Assembly (NCBI RefSeq): GCF_000716545.1
Contig: NZ_JNWZ01000026.1
Span: 15,277-79,276, forward strand
Origin: Kitasatospora phosalacinea
GTDB taxonomy: Bacteria > Actinomycetota > Actinomycetes > Streptomycetales > Streptomycetaceae
Length of the DNA: 64,000 bases
Direction: 5' to 3'
This document shows, one piece after another, positions 23,118 through 32,547 of this stretch. The notes under the pieces were generated by a model. The model saw nothing but the letters and a program-made list of their open reading frames with translations, made no database searches and had not been told where the DNA came from. How positions within the stretch are numbered: the first letter of the stretch is position 1; every line of letters starts with the position of its first letter. The position numbers and the translations under genes were made by a program.

Positions 23118-25865
23118 TCAGCCGTCGGTCTCCGCCGACGGGAGGTAGGCGCCGGGGACGTCGGCCGGGGCCAGGACGCTCTGCTCGCCCGGGTACGGGG
23201 CGGCCCAGTCGTGGGCCTCGTACCAGGTGAGGTGGTTCATCTGGGCCGGGTTGGCGCGGTCCGCGGCGGCGTCCGGACCTGACAGCCGCTGCTGCTGCTT
23301 CCAGTCCGACCACTTCCGCGCGGTGTCCGCCTCGGCGGCCGGGACGGTTCCGGCCGGGGCGGCGGCGGCCGCCGGGTTCTGCGGGGCCGGGACGTCCAGG
23401 CCGCAGGAGGGCGCGGTGGCCAGGCCGTTGGTCAGCGAGGTCCGGTTGGGCAGGGCGGTGAACGGCGTGTAGTCGGGGGTGGCGGTGAAGGCCCCGGTCA
23501 TCGGGGTGGCCGCGGTGTCCTTCTGGTTCATCGGCTTGATCCCGAGGATCTGCTCGATGGTGCGGACCACGTTGATCTGCGAGTAGTAGCGGCTGTCCAC
23601 CACCCCGTGCCGGGCGTACGGGCTGATGATCTGGATCGGGGCCCGGTGGCCGTCGACGTGGTCCAGGCCGGCCTGGGAGTCGTCCTCGACGACGAAGACC
23701 ACCGAGTCCTTCCAGTACGGGCTGTGGGTGATCTCGTCGACGATCCGGCCGACCGCGAGGTCGTTGTCGGCGACCTGGGCGGCCGCGTTGGCGGGGCCGC
23801 CGGTGTGGTCGCTGGAGAGCCAGAGCATGTTGAGGTTCGCGGGACCGTTGCGCTCGAAGTCCTGCTTCCAGATCTCGGCGCGGTAGACGTCCGGGACGCT
23901 GGTGTCGAACTTCGGGAAGGCGGGCACCGACACCGCGTTGAGCGAGGGGATCGGCGAGGAGGAGACCAGCTGGTAGGCCGAACCGGCGCCGGTGGCCTGC
24001 ATGTTCTTGCTGTCGCAGTACAGGTTCTGCCAGGTCGCGCCGGACGGCTTGGTGAGGAACTGGTGGAACTCGCCGAAGTCCCGCACCGACCTGCCCGCGG
24101 CCTGGGCGCCGCTCCACAGCGTCCCGCTGGCCTGGTGGCCGAGCGCGTCGTCCTCGGTGTCGTAGCTGCGCAGGTACTCGCCCGCCGAGGACTCGGTGTA
24201 CTCCGGGTTGTCGGCCTGCATCAGCCAGTTGTGGCCCTCGGCGGAGTTGGTGCCGATGTCGTACGTGTTGTCGTACAGCCCGAACCGGGCGGCCAGCGCG
24301 TGCTGGTTGGGCGTCACGTTCTCGCCGAACTGGGCGAGTGCCGCGTCGCCGTTGCCCTGCGGCATGTCGCCGTAGACCTGGTCGTACGTCCGGTTCTCCT
24401 TGACCAGCAGGAAGACGTGCTTAATCGTCGAAGGGTCGCCGATCCGGTCCGGGACGGGCACGGCCTTGGCCTTGTCGCCGGTGGCGAGCTTGGCCGCGTT
24501 GTTGGTCCAGTTGTTCTGCGCGAAGACCTTCGCGGTCTGCTTGCGGATCTCCTTGTCGCCGGGCAGCGCGAAGCGCACCACGCTGGAGGTGGTGTCGTGG
24601 GTGGCGTGGCCGGCCGCGGCGGTGGGGCGCAGGGCGTCGATGCCTCGGGTGCTGGAGACCAGCACGTCGTTGCCGGAGGAGGTGATCTCGGCGGGGAAGT
24701 AGTCGGTCGGCAGCAGGCCGACGTAGCTCGCCGGCTCCTGCGGGCCCGCGTACCGGTAGACCGCGACCGCGTTGGCCCGGCCCAGCGTGACCAGCAGGCG
24801 GCCGTCGTCGGTGAGCGTCACCGCGTTGGGCTCGTAGCCGATCGAGGCCTCGGACCAGGGCCGGGTGGCTATGGTCTGCACGACCCGGTCGTTGCGGGTG
24901 TCGATCACCGAGACGCTGTTGGACGCGGTGTTGGTGACGAACACCGCGCCGTTCTTCGCGTACACGGCGGTCGGGTGCAGGCCCACGTCGACGCTGCGCG
25001 GCGCGGCCGACGGGTCGGCCGGGTCGATCACGCTGACCGTGCCGGTGGTGACGGCGCCGGTCTCCCGATCGGCCGGGACCTGCGTGCCGTACGAGTTGAG
25101 GGTGCTCTCGCCGGGCTCCGCCGGGCGGCCGCCCTCGTTGCCGACGTACAGCTTGCCGCCCGCCAGCGCCAGGCCGCGCGGCGCGTTGCCCACCGCCCAG
25201 CTCCGCTCGACGGTGCCCGTGGCGGTGTCGATCGCCACCACCCGGTTCTGGCCGTTGACCGCCGCGTACGCGGTCGAGCCGTCCGCCGAGAAGACCAGCC
25301 CGGCCACCAGCGCCTGCTGCGAACCGCTCTTGGCGATCTTCACGTACACCGGCCTGGTGACGCTGCCGTCCGGGTCGACGTCGAAGCGGGTGTAGCCGTC
25401 GGGCTGCCCCAGCCACAGCTGCTTCCCGTCCGGCGAGTACGTCGGGCCCTCCTGGCCCACGTTGTTGCCGCTGATCCGCGGGACGGAGGCGGCCGCGCTG
25501 CCGACGAGCTGCTGCACCTTCCAGTTCCGCACGTCCACGATCGCCAGCGCGGCGCCGCCGTCGGTGATCGCGGCCGCCAGGTGGGCGCCGTCCGGGCTCA
25601 CCGCGGACGACACGATCTTCCCGTTGGGGATGACCAGCCGCTCGCCGTACGGGTCGACGTACTGGTTGTCGGAGACCAGTCGGCCCCGCTCGTAGACCTG
25701 GCCGACCTGGTTCTCGCCGAAGGCGTCGGTGTGCGCGAAGCCCACGCCCGCGCTCGCCGTCAGCACCACCGCGGTCGCGGCGGCCGTGAACAGCGTCCGG
25801 CGGCGGGCGCGGGGCCCGCCGCTTCCGGGAGCGTCGTCACCGAGTCGGCGACGTGTGACCTGCAT
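23118..25865 (-). CDS. Secreted two-domain protein: YncE-like beta-propeller plus phosphoesterase
   Basis: The 915-residue precursor has an Arg-rich signal peptide (RRRTLFTAAATAVVL). Residues of about 60-470 form a YncE/seven-bladed propeller with repeated SPDG, VVAIDTATGTVERSW and VFVTNTASNSVSVIDTRNDR segments. Residues of about 490-800 are a phosphoesterase/phospholipase C-like domain (HVFLLVKENRTYDQVYGDM, FVVEDDSQAGLDHVDGHRAP). Such proteins are exported and act on phosphoesters of unknown identity. It follows an ABC transporter pair on the same strand with a 6-bp gap, so it may be co-expressed with that exporter. Confidence 0.85.
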   Translation of the reverse strand: MQVTRRRLGDDAPGSGGPRARRRTLFTAAATAVVLTASAGVGFAHTDAFGENQVGQVYERGRLVSDNQYVDPYGERLVIPNGKIVSSAVSPDGAHLAAAITDGGAALAIVDVRNWKVQQLVGSAAASVPRISGNNVGQEGPTYSPDGKQLWLGQPDGYTRFDVDPDGSVTRPVYVKIAKSGSQQALVAGLVFSADGSTAYAAVNGQNRVVAIDTATGTVERSWAVGNAPRGLALAGGKLYVGNEGGRPAEPGESTLNSYGTQVPADRETGAVTTGTVSVIDPADPSAAPRSVDVGLHPTAVYAKNGAVFVTNTASNSVSVIDTRNDRVVQTIATRPWSEASIGYEPNAVTLTDDGRLLVTLGRANAVAVYRYAGPQEPASYVGLLPTDYFPAEITSSGNDVLVSSTRGIDALRPTAAAGHATHDTTSSVVRFALPGDKEIRKQTAKVFAQNNWTNNAAKLATGDKAKAVPVPDRIGDPSTIKHVFLLVKENRTYDQVYGDMPQGNGDAALAQFGENVTPNQHALAARFGLYDNTYDIGTNSAEGHNWLMQADNPEYTESSAGEYLRSYDTEDDALGHQASGTLWSGAQAAGRSVRDFGEFHQFLTKPSGATWQNLYCDSKNMQATGAGSAYQLVSSSPIPSLNAVSVPAFPKFDTSVPDVYRAEIWKQDFERNGPANLNMLWLSSDHTGGPANAAAQVADNDLAVGRIVDEITHSPYWKDSVVFVVEDDSQAGLDHVDGHRAPIQIISPYARHGVVDSRYYSQINVVRTIEQILGIKPMNQKDTAATPMTGAFTATPDYTPFTALPNRTSLTNGLATAPSCGLDVPAPQNPAAAAAPAGTVPAAEADTARKWSDWKQQQRLSGPDAAADRANPAQMNHLTWYEAHDWAAPYPGEQSVLAPADVPGAYLPSAETDG

Positions 25866-25871
25866 GCTGCG

Positions 25872-27290
25872 TCATCCCTTCGAAGGAGCGGGGAGCAGCT
25901 CGACGTCGCCGTCGAACTGCCAGAGCGGGTTCGGTGCGTCTCCGGTGGGGGTGCGCACCAGGAAGTAGCCGTTCACTTCCTTCGGCCCGTCGCCGTCGGC
26001 GACGAACCGCCCGTCGGGGGCGATGTCCAACTGGTAGACCGCCGTGCCGGTCGCCTCGGTGCCCGGCAGGTGCCAGGTCACCGTGCAGCGCCAGTCGTTG
26101 CCCGGGCCCTCCGGCTCGACCAGGGTGCTGCCCTTGTCGCACGCCGCGGAGACCCGCAACTCCTCCTCGCCGACGTCCGGACGGTTCAACTCGGCGGTCT
26201 GCAACCGGTACAGGTGCGCGAAGGCGGTGGCCAGCGCACGCTGCACCTTCTGCTGCCCGATGCCGGAACCGGCGCCGCCCACCGCCGGGGTCAGCACTCC
26301 GGCCGACACCGCCAGCAGCGCGACCAGCGGCAGCGCCCCCAGCAGCACCGCCCGCCGCCCCGAACCGTCGTGCGCCGGAGCGGTGAAGTCCCGCCGCAGG
26401 AACAGCGCCCGGGCCAGCAGCGTCGCCGCCACCGCCCACACCAGGCTCACCACGACCCCGACCAGCAGCGGACCGAACTGCGCCGGGCCGGTGAACAGGC
26501 CGTTCCAGGAGACGAACGCGTACCCCGGCAGCGCCAGGCGCACCCCGACCGGCAGCGGCATCAACTGCGCCAACTGCACCGCCAACGCCACCAGCGCGGG
26601 CAGCAGCAGCCCCATCGGGGACCGCCCCAGCGCGACCGAGCCGAGCAGGCCGATCCCGGCCAGCGCCAGCGTCGGCGCCAGCGCGCACAGCCAGGCCAGC
26701 AGCACCCGCAGCGCGGCGTCCCCGGGCGACAGCAGGTGCCCGTCCAGGCCCACCAGCGGGTGGTTCCCCACCGCCAGCAGCCCGCCGACCGCCCCCGACA
26801 CCGCCAGACCCGCCACCAGCAGCACCAGCACGCCCGCCCCGGCCAGCGCCTTCGCGGCGAAGATCCGGCGCGGCGAACGCACCGCCACCAGCAGGTGCCG
26901 CCAGGTGCCGAGCCGGTCCTCGGCGGCGAACACGTCACCCGCCACCACCGAGGTCAGCAGCGGCAGCGCCCAACTCCCCGCGAACCCCAGCACCACCAGC
27001 GGCCCGGCCCACCCGGTGGCGTGCATCCACCGGCCGAACAGGGTGTCGGTGGGCAGTGTGTCCTGCTGCGCCACGGCGGCCACGAACAACCCCGGCGCCA
27101 GCCAGCAGACCAGCACCAGCAGGCGGATCCGCCACTGCGAGACCAGCTTGACCAGCTCGAACCGGCAGACCCGGGCCACTCCGACCCGGCCGGTGGGGGA
27201 GGCTCCGAACGCGGCTCCGGCGACGGCTTCGGCGACGGGTTCCGTCCCGGGTCCGGCCCCGGGTCCGGTCCCGGTGCGGGCGGTGGTCAT
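25872..27290 (-). CDS. ABC-2 type transporter permease with an extracytoplasmic C-terminal domain
   Basis: The 472-residue membrane protein has seven or so predicted helices (LLVLVCWLAPGLFVAAVA, LVVLGFAGSWALPLLTSVVAG, ALAGAGVLVLLVAGLAVSG). The conserved coupling segment GDVFAAEDRLGTWRHLLVAVRS is typical of ABC-2 exporters. The last 130 residues form a soluble domain with two cysteines (SAACDKGS, DWRCTVTWHLPGTEATG) that should lie outside. It overlaps the ATPase gene by 4 bp and precedes the propeller-phosphoesterase gene. Confidence 0.82.
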   Translation of the reverse strand: MTTARTGTGPGAGPGTEPVAEAVAGAAFGASPTGRVGVARVCRFELVKLVSQWRIRLLVLVCWLAPGLFVAAVAQQDTLPTDTLFGRWMHATGWAGPLVVLGFAGSWALPLLTSVVAGDVFAAEDRLGTWRHLLVAVRSPRRIFAAKALAGAGVLVLLVAGLAVSGAVGGLLAVGNHPLVGLDGHLLSPGDAALRVLLAWLCALAPTLALAGIGLLGSVALGRSPMGLLLPALVALAVQLAQLMPLPVGVRLALPGYAFVSWNGLFTGPAQFGPLLVGVVVSLVWAVAATLLARALFLRRDFTAPAHDGSGRRAVLLGALPLVALLAVSAGVLTPAVGGAGSGIGQQKVQRALATAFAHLYRLQTAELNRPDVGEEELRVSAACDKGSTLVEPEGPGNDWRCTVTWHLPGTEATGTAVYQLDIAPDGRFVADGDGPKEVNGYFLVRTPTGDAPNPLWQFDGDVELLPAPSKG

Positions 27291-28255
27291 CGGCGGGCTC
27301 CTTCCGGCTGCGGCCGCTGTTCGGTGAGGGCGAGGAAGGCGGCCTCCAACGGCGAGACCACGGGCGCCAGTTCGCGCACCGCGACGCCGTCCCCGACCAG
27401 CTGGGACACCAGGGCGTCCAGCGCGGGCACCCGGGCGCGCAGCACCAGCCGCTCGGCGTCCGGGCGCGGTCCGGCGGCCGCGGCCGGGTCGGGGTCGAGC
27501 AGCCGGACGCCGGGGGCGCCGGCGGCGGTCCGGCGGGCGGCCGCCGGGTCGGAGGTGAGCAGCCGGTAGTCCAGTTCGCGGTCCCCGGCGGCGAGTTCGC
27601 GCAGCGGGCCGGAGAAGGCGACCCGCCCGGTGGCCAGGATGGTGACCTCGGAGCAGAGCGCCTCCAGGTCGTCCATCCGGTGGCTGGAGAGCACGACGGC
27701 GGCGCCCTCCGCGGCGAGCCGGTGCAGCACCCCGTGCACGTGCCGCTTGCCCGCCGGGTCCAGCCCGTTGGCGGGCTCGTCGAGCACCAGCAGCCGGGGC
27801 CGGGCCAGCAGCGCGGCGGCCAGGCCGAGGCGCTGGCGCATGCCCAGCGAGAAACCGCCCACCCGGTCGTCGGCGACGTCGGTCAGCCCCACCTGGTCGA
27901 GCGCGTCCGCGACACCCGCCCGGTCCGCACCCCGGCCGCGCAGGCCGGCCAGCGCGACGAGGTTCTGCCGGGCGGTCAGCGAGGGGTACAGGCCCGGGCC
28001 GTCCACGAACCCGGCGACGCCCTCGGGAGCGGCGAGCGCCCGCCCGACCGGCACGCCCAGGATCTCCAGGCCGCCCCGGTCGGCGACCGCCAGCCCCAGC
28101 AGCAGGCCCAGCAGCGTCGTCTTCCCGGCGCCGTTCGGCCCGACCAGACCGTGGATCCGGCCCCGGGCCACCGCCAGGTCGACACCGTCGAGCGCGACGA
28201 CGTCACCGAAGCACTTGGTGACGCCCCGGGCCCGGACCGCGAGGAGCGCGTCCAT
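27287..28255 (-). CDS. ABC transporter ATP-binding protein
   Basis: The 322-residue ATPase shows Walker A GPNGAGKTTLLG, the signature FSLGMRQRLGLAAALL, Walker B RLLVLDEPANGLDP and the H-loop SSHRMDD, followed by a C-terminal domain of about 100 residues as in multidrug or bacteriocin exporters. The ATG at 28255 follows GGAGGAAGGG. It is the first gene of a leftward three-gene operon with the permease and the secreted phosphoesterase. Confidence 0.88.
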   Translation of the reverse strand: MDALLAVRARGVTKCFGDVVALDGVDLAVARGRIHGLVGPNGAGKTTLLGLLLGLAVADRGGLEILGVPVGRALAAPEGVAGFVDGPGLYPSLTARQNLVALAGLRGRGADRAGVADALDQVGLTDVADDRVGGFSLGMRQRLGLAAALLARPRLLVLDEPANGLDPAGKRHVHGVLHRLAAEGAAVVLSSHRMDDLEALCSEVTILATGRVAFSGPLRELAAGDRELDYRLLTSDPAAARRTAAGAPGVRLLDPDPAAAAGPRPDAERLVLRARVPALDALVSQLVGDGVAVRELAPVVSPLEAAFLALTEQRPQPEGARR

Positions 28256-28404
28256 GAAGTCCCTTCCTCCGTAGCCGAAGGAGACCCTAGGGACTTGTCG
28301 CCGTACGATCAGGAGGCGGTTCCTGAACGCTCGTGGAACGAAATGCGATGACCGGCCGCACAATTGACGCCCGCCGACCGGCCCGCCGTGGGCCGCTCAC
28401 CGGC

Positions 28405-28563
28405 TCACGCGGGCGGCTCCGGGGCGGTGGCGCAGGCCGGGCGGGTGCGGGCGGCGAGGGCGAGGTGGGCCACCGGCGGGTACGTGGAGTGCGCCTTCCA
28501 CGGCACGCCGGTGCGGGTCGCCGCCCACCCCGCCTGGACGACCGCGTACAGCACGCCCCAGGC
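28405..28563 (-). pseudogene. Fragment of a small membrane protein gene
   Basis: On the minus strand about 50 residues (AWGVLYAVVQAGWAATRTGV, then PWKAHSTYPPVAHLAL) resemble the first helix and loop of a common streptomycete integral membrane protein. The frame then turns Arg/Pro-rich and stops at 28405, and no proper start precedes it. It is best read as the remnant of a decayed gene. The rest of 28256-29011 holds no convincing gene. Confidence 0.35.
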
Positions 28564-28903
28564 CGCGGCCGCCGCCGGCGCCCGGTCGGGCCAGCGCCGG
28601 TGCCAGTGCTGCCGCTGCCGCTGCCGGTGTCCGGGCGCCGGCACCGGGCCGGGGTCCGCCGACGGCCGTGGATCCGCGGGGACTGCCACCCTGACCTCCG
28701 TCACACGCTCCGGGCGCGCCGAGCCGCACCCGTCCTCACGTCCTCCCGGCCTTCCGGCCCGCCGGGCCGGGGGCGTCCACCGCTCGGGCCGCCCGGCCTC
28801 AACCCGCAGGCGGAGAGGGGGTCGTGGGACTCCGCCTGACGGAGGATCAGCTGCGCGGTCCCCGCCCCGGCGGTCCACGGACGCGGTAGCGGGCGGCGGC
28901 CGG

Positions 28904-28921
28904 GTACCGCGGACGCGGTAC
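28904..28921. promoter_or_regulatory. Palindrome upstream of the MMPL exporter
   Basis: GTACCGCG-GA-CGCGGTAC is a perfect inverted repeat 90 bp before the MMPL start. A second GGACGCGGTA occurs at 28879-28888. The pair looks like an operator for an exporter repressor, though no TetR or MarR gene is adjacent. Confidence 0.5.
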
Positions 28922-29011
28922 GCCGGGTGTCCGCGGACGGGGGACGACGCCGGGCGGGGCCGCGGGGGAGGGTGGGGGAGACCGGGAGAAGGCCGAAAAG
29001 GGGAGTCGCGC

Positions 29012-31201
29012 ATGTCCGTCCTCGCACGCTGGTGCCACCGGCACCGGCTCGTCACCGTGCTGCTGTGGTTGGGCCTGCTGGTCGGCCTCGGGGCGGTCTC
29101 GGGCGCGGTCGGCACCAAGTACAGCGACAGCATGTCGATGCCCGCCACCGAGTCCAGCCGGGCGCTGGAGCTGCTGAAGGAGCAGATGCCCGCCGCGGCC
29201 GGCGACACCGACACCGTGGTGTGGCGCACCGCGACCGGCACGGTGGACGACCCCGCCGTCAAGGAGCGGATGACCGCGGCGCTGGACGCCATCGCGCACA
29301 GCCCGTCCGTCGCCTCGGTCTCCGGCCCGTACGCCGAGCGCGGCGCCCGGCAGATCAGCGCCGACGGCACCACCGCGTACGCCCAGGTGACCTTCACCGG
29401 CGACGCGCGCGCCGTCCCCAAGGCCGACGTCGAGCACGTCATCGACCTCGCGAAGCAGGCCCGCACCGACGGGCTGGACGTCCAGCTGGGCGGGCAGGCC
29501 GTGCAGAACACCGAGACCGAGATGGGCGGCCTCAGCGAGATCATCGGCATCGTCGCCGCGCTGGTCGTGATGACCCTGGTGTTCCGCTCCGCCTGGGCCG
29601 CCGCGCTGCCCGTCCTCACCGCCGTCGCGGGCGTCGGCACCGGCGTGATCGGCACCGGGCTGCTCAGCCACGGCATGAGCATCGCCTCGGTCGCGCCCAC
29701 CCTGGGCGTGCTGGTCGGCCTCGGCGTCGGCATCGACTACGCGCTGTTCATCGTCAACCGGCACCGCAAGGGCCTGATGGCGGGCCTGAGCGTCCAGGAC
29801 GCCTCCGCGAAGGCGCTGAACACCTCCGGCCGGGCCGTGCTGTTCGCGGGCCTGACCGTGGTGATCGCGCTGCTCGGCATGCTGATCCTCGGCATGGGCT
29901 TCCTCAACGGCATGGCGGTCTCCGCCGCGCTCACCGTCGCCCTGACCGTGCTCGCCGCGGTCACCCTGCTGCCCGCGATGCTCGGCCTGCTGAAGCTGCG
30001 GGTGCTCAGCCGCGCCCAGCGCCGCCGCCTGGCCGAGCAGGGCCCCGGCGAGGAGCACACCACCGGGTTCTGGCCGCGCTGGGCCGCCAAGGTGCAGGCC
30101 CGGCCCACCGGCAGGGCGCTGGTCGCCCTGGTGCTGATGCTCGCCGTGTCGCTGCCGGTGCTGTCGCTGCGCCTGGGCAGCTCGGACGCGGGCAACAACC
30201 CGAAGTCCAGCACCTCCCGGCAGGCGTACGACCTGATGGCCGAGGGCTTCGGCCCCGGCTCCAACGGCCCGCTGCTGCTGGTCGCCGAGGCCCCCGCCGC
30301 CGCCGACCGGGCCGCGCTGGACAGCCTGGTCGACCGGCTGAAGGGCCTGGACGGCGTCGCGCAGGTCGCGGCCGCGCCGATGAAGGACGGGCAGCGGGTC
30401 GGCATCGTCCAGGTGGTGCCGACCACCTCCCCGCAGTCCGCGAAGACCTCCGAGCTGATCACCGAACTGCGCGAGCACACCGTCCCCGCCGCCGAGGCCG
30501 GCACCGGCCTGCAGGTGCACGTCGGCGGCGCCACCGCCATCTCCGCGGACTTCGCGGACGTGCTGATCTCCAAGCTGCCGCTGTTCATCGGGATCATCGT
30601 CGGCCTGGGCTGCCTGCTGATGATGGTGGCCTTCCGCAGCCTGCTGGTGCCGCTGATCGGCGTCGCGATGAACCTGCTCACCATGGGCGTGGCGTTCGGC
30701 GCGATCGTCGCGGTGTTCCAGTGGGGCTGGGGCTCCGAGGCGCTCGGCGCGGGCGCGGCCGGGCCGGTCGAGGCCTTCGCCCCCGTGATGATCATCGCGA
30801 TCCTGTTCGGCCTCTCGATGGACTACCAGGTCTTCCTGATCAGCCGGATGCACGAGGAGTGGACCCACACCCGGGACAACCACCGCGCCGTCCGGGTGGG
30901 CCACGGCGAGACCGGCCAGGTCATCACCGCCGCCGCCGTCATCATGGCCTGCGTGTTCGCCGCCTTCCTGTTCGGCGGCCAGCGCATGATCGCCGAGTTC
31001 GGACTCGGCCTGGCCCTGGCCGTCCTGCTCGACGTGCTGGTGCTGCGGATGGTCCTCGTCCCCGCGTTGATGCACCGCTTCGGCGCCGCCAACTGGTGGC
31101 TGCCCGGCTGGCTCGACCGCCTGCTGCCGCACGTCTCCGTCGAGGGCGAGCCCGACCCGGCCCCCGTCCGGGAACCCGAGCTCGCGGACGCCCGGCGCTG
31201 A
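29012..31201 (+). CDS. MMPL family RND-type exporter
   Basis: The 729-residue membrane protein has twelve predicted helices in two halves, each with a large outer loop. MMPL/RND marks are visible: GVGIDYALFIVNRHR, LFGLSMDYQVFLISRMHEEW, and FGGQRMIAEFGLGLALAVLLD. Proteins of this family export lipids, antibiotics or other hydrophobic compounds using the proton gradient. GGGGAG lies upstream of the ATG. There is no partner gene; a palindrome upstream may serve a repressor. Confidence 0.9.
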   Translation: MSVLARWCHRHRLVTVLLWLGLLVGLGAVSGAVGTKYSDSMSMPATESSRALELLKEQMPAAAGDTDTVVWRTATGTVDDPAVKERMTAALDAIAHSPSVASVSGPYAERGARQISADGTTAYAQVTFTGDARAVPKADVEHVIDLAKQARTDGLDVQLGGQAVQNTETEMGGLSEIIGIVAALVVMTLVFRSAWAAALPVLTAVAGVGTGVIGTGLLSHGMSIASVAPTLGVLVGLGVGIDYALFIVNRHRKGLMAGLSVQDASAKALNTSGRAVLFAGLTVVIALLGMLILGMGFLNGMAVSAALTVALTVLAAVTLLPAMLGLLKLRVLSRAQRRRLAEQGPGEEHTTGFWPRWAAKVQARPTGRALVALVLMLAVSLPVLSLRLGSSDAGNNPKSSTSRQAYDLMAEGFGPGSNGPLLLVAEAPAAADRAALDSLVDRLKGLDGVAQVAAAPMKDGQRVGIVQVVPTTSPQSAKTSELITELREHTVPAAEAGTGLQVHVGGATAISADFADVLISKLPLFIGIIVGLGCLLMMVAFRSLLVPLIGVAMNLLTMGVAFGAIVAVFQWGWGSEALGAGAAGPVEAFAPVMIIAILFGLSMDYQVFLISRMHEEWTHTRDNHRAVRVGHGETGQVITAAAVIMACVFAAFLFGGQRMIAEFGLGLALAVLLDVLVLRMVLVPALMHRFGAANWWLPGWLDRLLPHVSVEGEPDPAPVREPELADARR

Positions 31202-31206
31202 CCCCC

Positions 31207-31243
31207 GCGGGCCCGGCCGGTCACCGCCACCGGTCGGGCCCGC
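31207..31243 (+). terminator. Stem-loop after the MMPL gene
   Basis: GCGGGCCCGGCCGGT (31207-31221) pairs with ACCGGTCGGGCCCGC (31229-31243) with one G-U pair and a 7-base loop. It precedes the kinase gene; TGCGTACGG then repeats twice in tandem at 31244-31261. Confidence 0.75.
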
Positions 31244-31268
31244 TGCGTACGGTGCGTACGGTGAAGGA

Positions 31269-32531
31269 GTGCGAACGGTGGAGATGCTCAGACGGTGGTG
31301 CGGCGGACGGCCGCGACGGACCGACGTGGCGCTGGCGCTGGCCTGCTTCCTGATCGCCGCGCCCGTCACGGCGGCCACCGCCTACCACCGCGACGCCTCG
31401 ATCCCCGGCTACCTGCTGTTCCTGCTGCTGTCCTGCCTGCCGCTGCTGGTCCGCAGCCGGTGGCCGGTGCAGGTGGCCGCCGCCACCGTCGCGGTCGGCG
31501 TGGTCGAACTGCTGCTGCTCCCGCTCTCCCCGGGGCGGCGGCCGGAGTCCCTCGGGATCTCCATGTTCGCCGTCGGCTTCGCGCTGTACGCCGTCGGCAC
31601 CCGCACCGACCGGCGCACCGCCTGGCGCACCGGCTGCTGCGCGGCCGCCGCGCTCACCCTCACCGCGCTGATCGTCCGCCCCGGCCTGGAGGAACTCCCG
31701 CAGAACCTCGGCCTGATCGCCTGGCCCTGCCTGTCGGTGGCGATCGGCGACGCCGTCCGCAGCCGCCGCGAACTGCTCGCCTCCGCCGTCGAACGCGCCG
31801 AACGCGCCGAACGCACCCGCGAGGACGAGGCCCGCCGCCGGGTCACCGAGGAGCGGATGCGGATCGCCCGCGAACTGCACGACGTGGTCGCCCACCACAT
31901 CACCCTGGTCAACGCCCAGGCCGGCGTCGCCCACCACCTGATGCGCACCGACCCCGAACACGCCTACCAGGCCCTGGAACGCATCCGCGACACCAGCCGC
32001 GCCGCCCTCGACGAACTCCGCGCCACCGTCGGACTGCTGCGCCACAGCGGCGACCAGGCCGCGCCCCGCGAACCCGCTCCCGGCCTGGCCGGGCTCGACG
32101 ACCTGCTCGACGCCTTCCGGCACTCCGGCCTGCCCGTCGCCCTGGAACGCTCCGGCGCCCCCGCCGACCTCCCGCCGATCACCGACCTGACCGCCTACCG
32201 GATCATCCAGGAAGCCCTCACCAACACCCACAAGCACGCCGGGCCCGCCACCGCCCGGGTCCGCCTCGACTTCGCCCCCGAGCGACTGCGGGTCACCGTC
32301 GAGGACGACGGCCGCGGCACGAGCGACGGGGACGGCGCGAGCGAGGGGGGCGACGGGGGCGACGGGGCACGTGCGGGCGAGGGCACCGGGCACGGCATGA
32401 TCGGCATGCACGAACGGGCCCGCGCGGCCGGCGGCACCCTCACCGCGGGGCCCCGCCCCCGCCGGGGCTTCCGGGTCCACGCCGAACTGCCGCTGCCCGC
32501 CGCCACCGGCCGCACGTGCCCCCGACCATGA
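31269..32531 (+). CDS. Sensor histidine kinase (NarL/DesK type)
   Basis: The 420-residue kinase has four or five N-terminal membrane helices, a HisKA_3 dimerisation domain with the phospho-accepting His in RIARELHDVVAHHITLVNAQ, and a HATPase domain (IIQEALTNTHKHAG, VEDDGRG, GHGMIGMHERA). An acidic Gly/Asp insertion interrupts the ATPase domain near residues 350-375. It lies 16 bp before its response regulator gene. The signal is unknown; the closely placed MMPL exporter is a possible target. Confidence 0.9.
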   Translation: MRTVEMLRRWCGGRPRRTDVALALACFLIAAPVTAATAYHRDASIPGYLLFLLLSCLPLLVRSRWPVQVAAATVAVGVVELLLLPLSPGRRPESLGISMFAVGFALYAVGTRTDRRTAWRTGCCAAAALTLTALIVRPGLEELPQNLGLIAWPCLSVAIGDAVRSRRELLASAVERAERAERTREDEARRRVTEERMRIARELHDVVAHHITLVNAQAGVAHHLMRTDPEHAYQALERIRDTSRAALDELRATVGLLRHSGDQAAPREPAPGLAGLDDLLDAFRHSGLPVALERSGAPADLPPITDLTAYRIIQEALTNTHKHAGPATARVRLDFAPERLRVTVEDDGRGTSDGDGASEGGDGGDGARAGEGTGHGMIGMHERARAAGGTLTAGPRPRRGFRVHAELPLPAATGRTCPRP

Positions 32532-32547
32532 GAGAGGGCTCCCGCCC

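Noticed and set aside
23607..27569. Plus-strand open frame of about 1300 codons opposite the phosphoesterase and ABC genes
   Set aside because: Shadow of the leftward operon, with low-complexity Arg/Val/Gly composition and no start signal.
28927..31353. Second plus-strand frame through the MMPL gene
   Set aside because: Arg/Pro-rich shadow; the MMPL frame has twelve helices and family motifs.
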